Assembly: GCA_032871835.1 (NCBI GenBank)
Contig: CM065295.1
Location: forward strand, 27,290,501 to 27,354,500
DNA length: 64,000 bases
Direction: 5' to 3'
DNA from: Dipteronia dyeriana
Lineage: Eukaryota; Streptophyta; Magnoliopsida; Sapindales; Sapindaceae
Below are positions 1-11,933 of this stretch, piece after piece. The translations under genes and the position numbers were made by a program. Numbering within the stretch: position 1 is the first letter of the stretch; every line of letters begins with the position of its first letter. Under the pieces are notes generated by a model. That model did not search any database and was not told the DNA's origin. It saw only the letters and a program-made list of their open reading frames with translations.

Positions 1-506
1 ACAACACTTGCAACAATAAGTCCATCATTTATCTCAAGATTGAGATAGACTCTCTGATTATCTTCAAGTGAAAACTTTTATCCATTGACGGTTCTAGATA
101 AAGTATTTCATTTTGATCCTATTCAATGCACCCAATGCACTAGATTCTTTGGCTCAAAGACACCACACTTTGAAGATTTTAGACTCATCATAACACATTT
201 GATCCCACTCAAATGCTATCAAAAGAATCTACAACTTTGAGAAGATAAAGGCTCCCAACCTTTATCTTAAGTTGTGAATATTATTCAAGACTAACTAAAG
301 AATTTTGTCTACCTCATACATATCCAGATGTACAAACAATTCTTCTTTTTTCATAGTCTTTTGACCTTATATTTATTTACTTTTGACAATTATAATAATT
401 AAACTATAAATGCTATAAGATTTGTTAAACTAGAAATCACTTTTATTAATATGAAAAGATTGTCAAATACATTATTACACTCTTGCTATCGAGCATAATC
501 CTAATA
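1..506 (+). repeat. 3' end of an LTR, same family as the solo LTR at 13356-15739
   Basis: The first 506 bases align along their length with 15251-15739, the last fifth of the solo LTR that interrupts the C+ copia. Both end in the same cgagcataatcctaa motif, here followed by TA instead of the canonical CA. No primer-binding site follows; the next bases continue a copia gag frame. It is therefore an LTR inserted into a gag gene (probably a solo LTR whose start lies outside the window), not the 5' LTR of that gag. Confidence 0.75.
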
Positions 507-1717
507 AAGCCATGAACAAGAAAGGTGTACAATGCTACAATTGTCATGGTTTTGGTCACATAGCTAATAAGTGTACCAATAAGCCATCTAAGAATGACAA
601 GAAGGGTAAAGGATTGAGGGCTACTTGGAGTGATGATGACTCTAGTGATGATGAGATCTCTAGTAGTGAGTCTTCAAGTGATGAAGAGTTGGTGAGCAAC
701 TTTGTAGCTTTAACGGTTTCTCACATTCCACTTGAGGTTGAGAGTTCAATATCTTTGAACAAGTATGTTGCTACGAATTATCCTGGAAGTACTAGTTTCA
801 ATCCAACTAATCTTGAGTTATTGGCTAAGACAGAAAAGCTTAAAGAAGCTAGGGATAGTGCTCTAAGAGAAGTTGTTGAAAATGATGATTTGATCAAGAA
901 GCAACTAGATGGGTTTGTGTTAGTTACTCGTAGACTTCTTGGTGAGAAAGGTGATATTAAGAAGAAGTTTAGAGAACTTGAAAAGATAAACCTTGAGAAT
1001 GATGGAATGATATCTTCTTTGAAGAAGAGAGAACAAGAATTAATGGAAGAGATAGACACGGCTAAGGAGGCCATTAAGGACTTCATGAATGATTCGGTAA
1101 GTGTGTCTAATGTTAGGAATCTTGTTAACTCTCATAATGGTGAAGATGACTTGGTTGTTGAAGAGGAGCCCTTGGAAGTACCACATCCTACTCACTTGGA
1201 TGAAGTCGTGATTGATAAGAAACCATATAAGAAGAGAAGATCAAAAGCCAAGAAGAAGTTGGAAAACAAGGTATCTTTGTAAACTCCTAGTGAAACTACT
1301 TCAACTCCAAGAGGTACAATCTCATCTTTTGTTCCTAGTTACCATTATTGCAATACAATAGGTCATATTAAGCCTAAGTGTAATAAGTTCACTGAAAAAT
1401 GCAAATTAGGAAATGCATCTAGAGATAATGAGATTAAACTTTAACTTGGACATGCTAGTGCATTGAACTTAGATAAGTGTGATTTTATTGCTAAGCATGA
1501 TAATAAGTTGTGGAGTAAGAAGAACGCTAATCTTGTTCAACTTGACAAAGCTTGTGTTGAAAATGTTAAGGAAAAGAGTACTCACGATATAATTGTTAAT
1601 CAAGTCATTGAAGGACTTTACTCTAGATTTAACATTGTTGTCAAGGATGATATTGGAAATATTTGTGTAGGTTCACCCAAGAACAGGTGGTTCAAGGGTG
1701 AGTTCTCCTACCACTAA
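507..1717 (+). pseudogene. Ty1/copia gag remnant with zinc knuckles
   Basis: An open frame at 512-1282 (256 codons) starts almost at once with a CCHC zinc knuckle, CYNCHGFGHIANKC (residues 8-21), the RNA-binding motif of retroviral-type nucleocapsids. An acidic, Ser-rich stretch (about 40-60) and a Lys/Glu/Leu-rich segment that looks like a coiled coil (about 105-190) follow. Past a stop at 1280-1282 a degraded second knuckle (HYCNTIGHIKPKC) is readable near 1350-1380, and 1463-1717 keeps another short open piece. The capsid half of gag is missing because an LTR sits directly upstream, and the right side is cut by the gypsy LTR at 1718. It is a dead fragment. Confidence 0.7.
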
Positions 1718-3130
1718 TGTAAGAACCACATGTGAGCTAACTTTGAGGCAATATATCTGTTAATAGGAAAATTTGGCTAGAGGACTAAAGAGAAATTTTC
1801 CACTCTCCTAGCTCAAATCAAAGCCCGAGTTCACCATTCATTGAACCCCGGGGGAGCCATAAAGCTACCCTGCAGAAGCGAGAAAGGGTCTTCGGGCTTC
1901 AGAATTATCAGGAATGGAGCTCGACATGATCAGGTCGAACCCCTCACACCTACCTTAGAATTAGAACATAGCCCGTTACGTGGTTATCAAGGCTTCCCAA
2001 GATCACCTATCCTGGAAACCCGGTTCCTGGGGTCAGGCTCTAAAACCATCATGTAAAAGCAAGGAAAGGTTGCTGAGCTCAGGAAGCATTTGAAGTGAAG
2101 CCCGACACAAACAAAGTGAGCTTCTTCCAGATCAAGGCTTCCCGAGGTCAAAATTAACTCGTAGCCTAAACCAGAAGCCCTTCAACCTTTCCAGATGCCC
2201 GCTGTCCTCTCCAGATACAAAAGGAGAGCCTTTAAGAGGACCAGATTCATGTTTTAACACTGCTCCACTTCGTCAAAGAAAGAAGCCAATTCATCTAGTT
2301 AGATAAGAGGAAGCTCGCTGAAGCCCTACCATCATTCACGGGTGTTAGCACAGACATTTCCAGCTCAAAAATGGACCTGGAAAGGTTAGATCGAGCTCCT
2401 AACGTTAAGACCCGGGTCTGGATCTACATTGTTCTACAAACACCATACTCAACGACCTCCATAAGGCATTACACCATGAAGGCACATGGGATCATATCTA
2501 CACTTCAATGAAAATTGAAACATTGCGTACGTGTAGGGCAAGAGGTTCAATCCAAAGAGGAAACAAACTTATCTCCTAAGATATTCTCGAATCCATTATT
2601 AATCTAAAGTCAATGACTTTTAAATAAAAGATCCCGCCCGATAAGGAGGGGGGGGGGGATTTTGAGAATCTGGGCGGGAGAGTCACAAATTTAACCTATT
2701 TGGACTGTGTATAAATTGACCAAGTAGGATCGGAGACAAAGAGGAAGAAAAATAAGAAGAAAAAGAGGAGGAAAAAAAAGGGGAGAGAGAAGAATCAACA
2801 ATGGATAGTACAAGGGGAGAGTTGGAGTTTTTGGCCAAAATTCTGTATTCATAACACAACCTCAACTATTATCTAGTATCCGACAGACACGGGGTCGCCA
2901 CCCTATGATATCCCAGAGATATCATGAGTGTTTAGAAATCCATTTGTATCGTATTCACGGTTAATAACAAAATCATTACATTCTCGTTTTCATTGCGCTT
3001 AAATTCATACATCCATCTTTATTCAACCAAGTTAGATGCCCAAGGTACCAACCTCGACCATCGCCTACATGGTGGTGGTCTCAAGGGTGTTAACTGAAAT
3101 TTCTCATCTCGAGCAAATTCCCAGTTAACA
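1718..3130 (+). repeat. 5' LTR of gypsy element G1
   Basis: About 1.4 kb of non-coding sequence begins TG and ends in ttaaca, directly before a primer-binding site. The last 50 bases resemble, in reverse complement, the boundary of the LTR at 60971, so the two belong to related families. A run of eleven G lies at 2648-2658. The right end is well supported by the PBS. The left end (TG at 1718) is placed where the copia frame stops and is less certain, because the partner LTR is missing. Confidence 0.6.
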
Positions 3131-3135
3131 CTTTC

Positions 3136-3151
3136 TGGTGTCGTCTGTGGG
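3136..3151 (+). other. Primer-binding site of gypsy element G1
   Basis: TGGTGTCGTCTGTGGG lies five bases after the LTR end. Plant gypsy elements of the Tat/Ogre-like kind carry a closely related TGGCGCCGTCTGTGGG type of tRNA-primed start site here. It fixes the orientation (+) and the right edge of the LTR. Confidence 0.6.
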
Positions 3152-3204
3152 AAAAACCCACACCGTAATTTCTACACTTACGAGTTTGTTGTTTTGCAGT
3201 AATC

Positions 3205-5445
3205 ATGAGGCTTCGTTCCTCTCAAGGACAGCCTGAAACCTCGCGACATCCATCTGCACCCTTCACCCAGAAAGGACAGAAAAAGGGAAAGAAATCTAAG
3301 CATCATAAGTCAACCTCCCATCAACCAGGTGCAGAACGGGCTCCAACCCTTCTAGTGATGGACCTAGTTGTGATCAATCAACATACAACATCCATTGTGG
3401 AAAATTTCCACCTCTGTCTTGCTGCAGAAGGGATTGATCCTCAACTGGTAGATCTGGGAATCCGAGGAGAAGCAAGCCAACCCGCTTCTAGACAACCTGC
3501 TTTGGATCAGCTGGGACCCCTACTGATCCTTACCTACCATAGGACAAGGCCTACAACCTCATCCGGGAAAGGTTAGAGCTCATACCCCCGATCCCGGGTA
3601 GGCCGACCAACTATCGACCTAGACAGGTTAAGTCGGCAGCCGACGCTCCACCAAGGGCACCTTACAGCTCATCTCGATTGGTGACTTCCAGAAGAGAACC
3701 TCGAGCTGAATGCGGAGATAGTTGACAAATAGCTCAAGTGAACCCCAACCCTGAGGATGACAAAATGGAAGTATCTAGCTTGTCGGGGGGATCTGACAAA
3801 AAAAGCTTGTAGGTCGACTCTAAGAAGCACGGAAATAAGTGTCTGAGGAACCGGCTGGCCAAGATACAGAAGGATATCCAGTAGTTAAAAAAAGATAAGG
3901 GTAAGGATGTCCAGTAAGCGAGATGAACACCCCCTGTATTAAAAGAAATTGGGGAGGCGGAGCTCCTACCAAAGTTTAAGATGCCATTAGACAAGTTCTC
4001 CGGTACGGAGGATCCTTTGAGCCACTTGGAAAACTTTGTCCAACAGATGGAAGTCCAAAATACAACCAACCGATTTCTGCTCCCCACAGGCAGTGTGGAT
4101 TCCTTCCCAAAGCTATCAACCGATTTCTGCTCATAATTCTAGGGAATCAAACCCCGGATGAAGGATCCCATCCATTTATCGTATGTGATCCAGGATCAAG
4201 GGGAAACCCTCTGGGCAAACGTGGAGCGATTCCGCAAGGAGGTCATCCAGATGAGGGTCTTCACTGAGAAAGAGACCCTCGACAATTTCAGACAGAATCT
4301 ATGGACGGGTAAGCTTTTTCGATCCTTTACCAATCGACCTCAGAAGACCTACCAAGAGACCTATGATCGGGCTCTAGAGCAAGTCGATGTCGATGAACAA
4401 CTCAAGGTCAAAATAGAGCATGATGACATGAGAATGGAAAAACGATAGAAGATGGAAACTCTAAGACCTGAACCAGTTTAGAAAAATTAGAACAAACCTC
4501 CCAACAAGTCAACCTTTTATTTTCCCATTTCTCAACCCAAACAAGAAAAGTATAGTAGCCCCTACAGGGCGAGATGAGAGAGGATACGATCACTACACCA
4601 CCTTAAATGCATCCCGTGAAATGATCTACCTCGCCATCAGGGATAAGGGGCTACTACAGAAGCCCGCGCCCATGAAAGCCTCTGTCTATAGGAAGAACCG
4701 GTATAAGTATTGTGACTTTCATAAAGACGTGGGCGATAACACTTCAGAGTGCTATAACCTATGCAACCATATCGAGGCTCTGATCAAGGGAGGATGCTTG
4801 ATAGAATTCTTGCAATAAGTTAGAGACAACATTCAGACTGGGAGGGAAGTACAAGCTGAGATCCGTGAGCAATCTGAGAAGAGAAAAGGGGAGCATACGG
4901 ATCTGATGGAAAAAATCCAGGTGATACATACCATCATTAAAGGTCCTACATTTGCTGGCACCTCCAATAATTCAAAGAAAAACCATGCGAGGAAGGTCCT
5001 TCATGTAGATGAAGGGCGAGGTATCTTCAGGGTCGACCAAAGCCAAGTTGGCCCCTCCTAGTCGGTACAGATTATTTTTACCGAGGCTGATGTCTACAAC
5101 ACCGTGTAACCTCATGACGATCCCATGGTGGCCACGGTACAAATAACCAACTACATGGTCCATCGTGTGCTTGTTGACACAGGCAGTAGCGTCGATATCT
5201 TCTTCAAAGATACATTAGAAAAGTTGAACTTGAAACAGTGGTGTTACAATAGCTGCACAACCCCGTTGTATGGATTTATTGGGGACTCAATCATACTTGT
5301 AGGGTTGAAGATCCTTCCAGTAATCACTGGAACAACCCTTCTCCAGTAAAATATCGTGACGGACTTCGTGGTGGTGGATACCCCATCAGCCTACAACGTG
5401 ATATTAGGAAGACCTTTCTTGTCATCCTTGAAGGTCTTATCCATT
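3205..5445 (+). pseudogene. Ty3/gypsy gag-protease remnant (G1)
   Basis: The polyprotein starts at 3205 (MRLRSSQG...) with a basic N-terminus. It continues in several frames through a retrotransposon-gag domain (recognisable FKMPLDKFSGTEDPLSHL near 3980-4030 and the segment at 4158-4448), a Tat-type knuckle YCDFHKDVGDNTSEC (about 4709-4753) and an aspartic protease with the active-site motif VDTGSSVDI at about 5173-5199, then LGRPFL near 5405. Frameshifts and stops separate the parts. Reverse transcriptase, RNase H and integrase are absent: the sequence changes abruptly at about 5445-5450 into a minus-strand copia. Its closest relative in the window is G2, which has the same gag/protease layout. 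Confidence 0.75.
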
Positions 5446-7690
5446 TACCAGGTTGTCTAACAATCCTTTCACTACGTCTATGTGGTAGTGTATCCTGATC
5501 AGAAACCATCTGACTCTCAGATGCTTATGGATCAATAACTCTTGTTGATGAAGCACTAGTCTCACCAGACTCTAACTCATTTAATACAATCTTGGAACGA
5601 GGTTTATGGTCACTAATGTAATTATCCTCAAGAAACGTTGTATTTGTCGATACAAATACTTTGTTGTTTTCGGGACTATAGAAGTGTCCACCTCTGGTCT
5701 CCTTAGAGTATCCTACAAATAGGCAGACCACAGACTTAGAATCTAGCAATCAATTTCTATTCTTCAGCACGTGTGCTAGTCACTCCCATATGCGAAAATA
5801 TCGCAACTAGCTTTACGACCATTCCATAACTCTAGGGGAGTCTTAGGAATAGATTTGGATGACACTACATTCAAAATGTATGCCGTTGTTTGTAACGCAT
5901 ATCCCCGGAAGAAATTTGGTAATGATGAGAAACTAATCATGGATCTCACCATTTCCATTAGGGTTTTATTTCTCCTCTCCGTTACACCATTTTGCTGAGG
6001 TGTACTAGGAGCTGTGAGTTGGGACTATCCCATGCTCAACCATTAAGTCTTCAAACTCATGGTTAAGGTACTCACCTCCACGATTCGATCATAGTGACTT
6101 GATAGTCCTACCTAATTGATTCTCAACTTTGGCTCGGAATTCTTTGAACTTTTCAAATGTTTCTGACTTCCGTTGTATTAGGTAGACGTATCCGTATCTT
6201 GAGTAGTCATCTATAAAGGTGACATAATACTCATAACCACCCCTAGCTTTAACATTCGTCGGTTCGCAGATGTATGTATGTATAACCTCTAGCGGTTCTT
6301 TAGCTCTAAACCCTTTTCCAGTAAAAGGTCTCTTAGTCATCTTACCTTCCAGACAGGATTCGCAGACAGGTAAGGTGCCAACTTTTAACTCACTTAATGG
6401 TTCACCTTTTACTAGTCTGTCTATCCGGTCAAGGTTGATATGACCAAGCCTTAGATGCCAGAGATACGTGTCATTATGTGGAGAAATCTTATGTCGTTTA
6501 GTTTTTGATTTTTTTTAACCTTAAACATTTTGGTGTTGAGCAGTGTAGTATGGATTAACGGTTTTAACACATACAAATTGTTTTCATTAATTCCTGAACA
6601 TATATTCAAACCATTCTTTCCAATAATAACAGATTTATTATTAAAAGGAACAGAATATTTTTGTTCTAACAACTTAAAAATGGAAATCAAATTTAATGTA
6701 AATCCAGGAATATAAAATACATTGTCAAATAATATATAATTATTACAAAAACGTAATCTAATTACACCCACTGCTCTTGCAGACATGACATCCCCTGACC
6801 CCACACACATTAAAAAGGCTCCTTCCTCTAGCTGTGTCCAAGAATCAGTCTATTGCAAAGAAGAACATACATGGTTAGTGGCCCCCGAATCAACTATCCA
6901 GGGTGAAGCATCATCTTCCACTAAACATGACTCAAGAACAAGTAAATCATATTTACCTTTCTTGGACTTATTCTTGTTTTAGGCTTTCTTAGGTTTGGAC
7001 TTACCCTTCACCTTCCCGACAGACCTCTTCCTTTTCTTATTATTGGAGAAAGATGGTTCATCAACATTTTCCTTACCAGTTTTTCCCTTACAGTCTTTAG
7101 TCAAGGACTCAAAGGTAGTGAGCTCATTGAGCAACTGTGTGAGACTGAAGCTTAACTTGTTCATCTCGTAGTTACTCTTAAACTGATTGAAACTCTTCAA
7201 AAGAGTGGTCAATATGATGCTCACTTGATTGGGTTCATGAATGGCTCCACCATTGACTTCTGTCGTGCTGAAGTAGGACATCATACTTAGGACATGTTCC
7301 CGAACTGATGTACCTTCCTTCATGCGAGCGAGCATAGCGGAACGAATAGCTTCGTGTCGCTTTTGCTCGGACGACTGCCCGAACATAGCTTGCAATGACT
7401 CCATTATTTTGAATGCTGAATTCATTGCTTCGTGCTTTGTGACAAGCACGTCTGTCATTGAAGCCAACAGATATGTTCGGGTCATCTCATCATATAAGAC
7501 CCATCGTTGGTATGCCTCACGAACAGTTCACGTGGCGTAGGCAGTAGAAGCTAGAGGACATTCTTGCGTAAGCACAAACTTGAGGTCTTTGGTGACCAAA
7601 ATTGCATTAATATTAAGTTTCCACTTAGTGTGATTATCACCAGTTAATTTGTCGTTTATGAGAATTTAAAGTAATGCAGAAGACATTACT
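5446..7690 (-). pseudogene. Ty1/copia gag-protease-integrase remnant (C-)
   Basis: Read right to left: gag (about 7690-6979; UBN2-type, ending in a Lys/Arg-rich tail KRKRSVGKVKGKSKPKKA), protease with WIVDSGATNH near 6890-6860, a pre-integrase region (6810-6451, then RLGHI and CESCLEGK) and the integrase core (6340-6089, FIDDYSRYGYVYL), with C-terminal integrase pieces down to 5525 (LFVGYSKETRGG). The frame is broken by stops, including one in the gag N-terminus. At about 5450, in the linker RRSERIVRQPGK that normally precedes the reverse transcriptase, the element stops. RT, RNase H and the 3' LTR are missing. The element's own 5' LTR is the split LTR at 9236-19979. Confidence 0.8.
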
Positions 7691-9235
7691 GAAATAAAAA
7701 AAAACATTCATTCAATCATTTATTTAAAACAAGTGCGAATACTTTGATATAAAATTAAACATGATGCATGAACATGTTTAACGAACTAGAACTACCCTAA
7801 AAATAGTTACTATACCACGACAATCCAACATACCACAAAGAAGTGCATCTTTAGGATCGGTCAAATCTTTGCATGTTGGACCGAGACATTCTCAATCAAA
7901 TGATATTCTAAAATAACTCTTATTCTATATCATTCAACCATAGTTTATTCAGTCAGGTTTTTAATTAACAAACATTAATCAAAATCTTCGTGAGTGTAAC
8001 CCACCATTTCAGATCTCACGAGCTTAACTCGGGAATTACCGCCTTAGGGTCGGTCAATCCCGAAATACCCTCAGAAATCCGATCTGTTAGGAAGCCAACC
8101 TTGGTATTGACCTTTGTGGAAACCCTCCTTAGGGTGGACGAAAGCAAAGCTATCACGCGGCCCCACCCGGATCTCACGGTGTTGAACTAATGATGGAGAC
8201 TGTGGGATATATGTCATATATCCCTCTCCCATTCACTATTTTAAGACTAGGGTTTTCTATTATCCGTTAATGCACCTAGACTCTACAAGATCAAACGGCC
8301 AACTTTAATCAAGTTATCTAGTGCATTAACTAATTCATTATTAGAAACAAGTTCTAATTAACTAATAAATTAGTAATGATTTTCGACTTAAAAATCTAAT
8401 CTATTAGTAAATAATCTAAGTCTTTGTAAACTTTTTACTAAGTTCAGATTATTATGATAGTGTTTACCAAGTTTTAACTATAAAAACTCTAACACAATAT
8501 TCGGTTCATTTATAATTAGGCAATTAATCAAATTAATCCTAATTACTATAAATGACCCTATTAATCTAACTTATTAAACTCTTTAATAACTAGAATAATA
8601 TTAATGAGAATTACCAAGTTTTTTAACCATTAAAAAACTAATCTCATTTTCATAGCCAATTTATGTATTTACCCATTTTAATCACATTAAAAAAATACAT
8701 AAAATATCAGGCTATGATGCATGTATGACATATCAAATAAATTTGTGTAGGCATTTCTAATCTAAAGGACATACGTATGCATGACAATACTTTTATCATC
8801 ACATAATATAAAACATACATGAATTGACCGAGTACTGTGGATTATTTAATCTAAAAAAAAATTAGAATCTAAAATTAAAAAATACCCCCAAGGCATTCCT
8901 TGGTCTTCTTGTGATTTCCAAGTCTTCCAGTCTTTTCAGGTCACTTCGATTCATCTCATAAATCTTTCTGTGCGATTTTTTCAGGTCTTCAATATATGTT
9001 ACATTTTTTTTACAATACAATAACAATAAATAAATAAATAAATAATACAACTCATAAACCCTAAATCCATAGTACCATATAATTAACGATCAATCATGTT
9101 TTTGTAAATTAAAATTTTTAATATACATACAAAAACATCATACAGTCAATTTAAATCGTGCCTGCACAATCATACATACAGGAGCATCGAAAAACAATTT
9201 CATATTCTAAAAATAAAATTGACTCTGATACAAAT
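7691..9235 (-). other. Non-coding leader of copia C- with primer-binding site
   Basis: This is the region between the gag start and the 5' LTR of C-. It is AT-rich and has no credible ORF. At 9221-9235 the minus strand reads tttgtatcagagtc, the usual TGGTATCAGAGC-type copia site for initiator methionine tRNA with small changes, immediately after the LTR end CCAACA. The leader is long (about 1.5 kb) for a copia element. Confidence 0.65.
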
Positions 9236-9868
9236 TGTTGGAGCCCTATTCACAGGTCGCGCAACGGAATTGGGTTTTGAAAATTTTTATACATATCGTA
9301 ATATGTATCTGGGACCAGTGAACTTGAGATCGTAATTATTTTCGGAACTAATACATATAAAAATTATTACACTAATAAAATATATATGTAAATACAGGAA
9401 ATTGTAATCTATAATAAGAAGAAGATTATTGAACCATACAAACGTTTGGAGGTTCCTTCACTTTACGATATGCTTCTGGTCTGTACCAACGATCTTCCTC
9501 GTTATATCTCGGAACTGGTAATTGTGTGTGGATGCGTCACGGACTCGGGATCTTAGAATGAAGGCTGAAGTAAAAATAAGAAACTATTTCCTTATTTTCA
9601 CTATGCAACACTTACACTGTTTGCATATCTGATACATGTGTTAATATATGTTTTATGCACATATTAATTGCTTTAAAAACAAAATCAATGTGCGCTTATT
9701 TGTTGTTTTTTTTTAAACAAGAGATCTGCACACAAAATCAAATAAACAAGCCAAAAACCCTTTTTGACTTTTTGCTTTTGTCTTTTGTGTGTTGAAACCA
9801 AAAACTGATTTTTTTTTTCTCGCACACTCCTTTTTGGTTCACTTTTTTTCTCACAATATATATCTAAT
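9236..9868 (-). repeat. 5' LTR of copia C-, first part (family A)
   Basis: Begins TGTTGGAGCCC on the plus strand and matches, nearly base for base at the edge, the solo LTR starting at 21026. Interrupted at 9868 by the C+ copia insertion; it resumes at 18506. Joined length is about 2.1 kb, in agreement with 2027 bp for the uninterrupted solo copy. Confidence 0.85.
9864..9868. repeat. Target-site duplication CTAAT, left of C+
   Basis: CTAAT precedes the 5' LTR of C+ and is repeated at 18501-18505 directly after its 3' LTR: a perfect 5-bp duplication, the length made by LTR retrotransposon integrases. Confidence 0.9.
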
Positions 9869-10195
9869 TATTATAGAATATTGTGGATTTTACCACCACA
9901 TCATTTGGAATTATGACATGTGGAAGTAAGTTGTGTTGACTCATTTTTATGGTGACTAATGGTAAACAAGATGTCCCTTAAGATGTCCCTTTCTTATTGG
10001 TTACTAAACCCTATATATATATATATATATATGTGTGTTCTTTATTTTAAGATTTAGAACAATCAAATGAAAGCCTTTCTTTGTATTCTACATAATCAAT
10101 ACAAAGGTAAACGAAAGGCAATCTCCCGTATACTTTTGTCTTATTTATTTTATTATTTTATTTAATGCTTTATTTATTTTATTTTATTTATAACA
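9869..10195 (+). repeat. 5' LTR of C+
   Basis: 327 bp, starting TATTATAGAATATTG (TG mutated to TA in both copies) and ending ATAACA. It contains a (TA)n tract at about 10010-10031 and a short duplication of gatgtccct not present in the 3' copy. The 3' LTR (361 bp) has an extra block of about 30 bp and a longer TA/TG microsatellite. Confidence 0.9.
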
Positions 10196-10777
10196 CTTTA
10201 TCAGTACGATTTCAGAATCTGAAGTTTCTGAATTTTATTTTCATTGGAACTTAAAATTCCTAAATTCATTTTCAAAACCTAAAGTTTCTGAATTTTATTT
10301 CCATTGGAACCTGAAGTTCCTAAATTTATTTCCATTGGAACCTAAAGTTTCTAAATTTATTTCCAGAACCTGGAGCTTCTGACTTTATTACCATTTGGAA
10401 TATGAAGTTCCTAAATTTGTTTTCAAAACCTGAAGCTTCTGAATTTACTATTACTAGAACCTGAAGTTTCTAGATTTTTATTTATCAATACTAGAACCTG
10501 TAGTTCTGGATTTCGTTTCTCATATTTTATTACTTTTACGCAATTTAATTTCTTGTAATTTATTTATTTTTACGTAATTTTTATTTAAACAATTTGGTCA
10601 CTCATCCAAAAACTTGAAGTTTATGGATTTATTTATCATTACTGAAATATGAAACTTTTGGATTTATTTACTCACAAATACTCTTTTATATATCTGAAAA
10701 ATTAAATTCCTCGGATTTTTATCAGACCAGAAGTTCTAACTCCGATTCTGATTTTCAGATAACCAAAAGCTATAAGA
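10196..10777 (+). repeat. C+ leader with degenerate tandem repeats
   Basis: After a possible primer site (tatcagtacg at 10199-10208) the leader consists of many imperfect copies of a roughly 30-base unit of the form gaacctgaagtttctgaattt(att), from about 10205 to 10520 and more degraded to 10740. No ORF crosses it. Confidence 0.7.
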
Positions 10778-11810
10778 ATGTCAAAACTTGCAAGCTTGAA
10801 GTTTGCTGCACTGAAAGTATCTAGGGACAACTACATGTCCTGGGTAATTGACGCGAAATTATTGTTAAAATCAGAAGGCTTATATTACACCATTGAAGAA
10901 GGGGTTGAGGCAACTGAACAAGATAAGTCCACTGCTATGGTCATTATCCGACGCCATCTACATGAAGATCTAAAAGCTCAGTACCTAACTGTCACGGAAC
11001 CAGGAGTTCTATGGCAAGAATTAAAAAACCGATTTGATAACCAACCAGATGCTGCATTACCAAATGTCAGGTATTAGTGGCAACATTTACGTTTTCAAGA
11101 TTATAGGTCAATCTCTGAATATAACTATGTTCTATTCAAAATAGCTACACAGCTGAAATTGTGTGGTCAGGAGGTAACAGAAAATGATATGCTGGAAAAA
11201 ACAATTACAACATTTCATGCCTCAAACATGATATTACAGCAGCAATATCCATAACGTCGATTCTCAAAATTTTCAGAGTTAATCTCATGTCTCTTGGTTG
11301 TAGAGAAAAATAATGAGATTTTAATAAAAAATCATGAATCACGCTAGACCGGCTCTACAACATTCCTAGAAGTGAATGTTATTACTGTTGGGGGACAAAA
11401 TCATGGTGCGGTCCTTACCGTGGTCGTGGTCGTGGCCGTGGCCGTGGCCGTAGTCAGGGTCACGGAAGAGCATATGATTATTCTAATCTGGTTGGTTATA
11501 ATCAAAACATTCCCATAAGCATAATGTTAATGGAAAGGGTATCCAAAGGGGGACTAAGAAAGATGATGGTGTATGTTTCAGATGTGGCAGTCATAATCAT
11601 TGGTCACGTACATGCCGTACACCCAAACATTTGGTTGAGCTTTATCAAGCATCGAGCAAGGGAAAGGAAAATGGAAAGAATCATGAAACCAACTTTATGG
11701 AGGATTCGGATTTTATGGATATTACTCAGTTTAATGTTTCCGATTTTCTAGTTGATCCAAATGACAAAGTGACCACTTCAATTGGTGATGGAAATATCCA
11801 TACCAATTAA
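10778..11810 (+). pseudogene. Gag of C+ (frame broken)
   Basis: Starts MSKLASLKFAALKV at 10778 and follows a copia gag of the UBN2/DUF4219 type (NYMSWVIDAKLLL, LWQELKNRFDNQ) to a stop at 11077. The frame continues past that stop to about 11340. Then come an Arg-Gly repeat (PYRGRGRGRGRGR, about 11416-11450) and a zinc knuckle CFRCGSHNHWSRTC at about 11569-11610. The order capsid, RG box, CCHC is the normal one. Stops at 11077 and about 11254 and shifts break it. Confidence 0.8.
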
Positions 11811-11933
11811 GTACTATTTGTAATATTTTTGCTATCATGTGAAATGCTTCTATAAATATTCCTTATATAATATATAATTTTGATCACTCCGTCTAATATA
11901 CATTTTATTTTTTCTTTGTGAAGCATAACAAAT

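Noticed and set aside
1841..2056. 71-codon ORF in the G1 LTR
   Set aside because: It lies wholly within an LTR and has no domain or conservation sign; a chance ORF.
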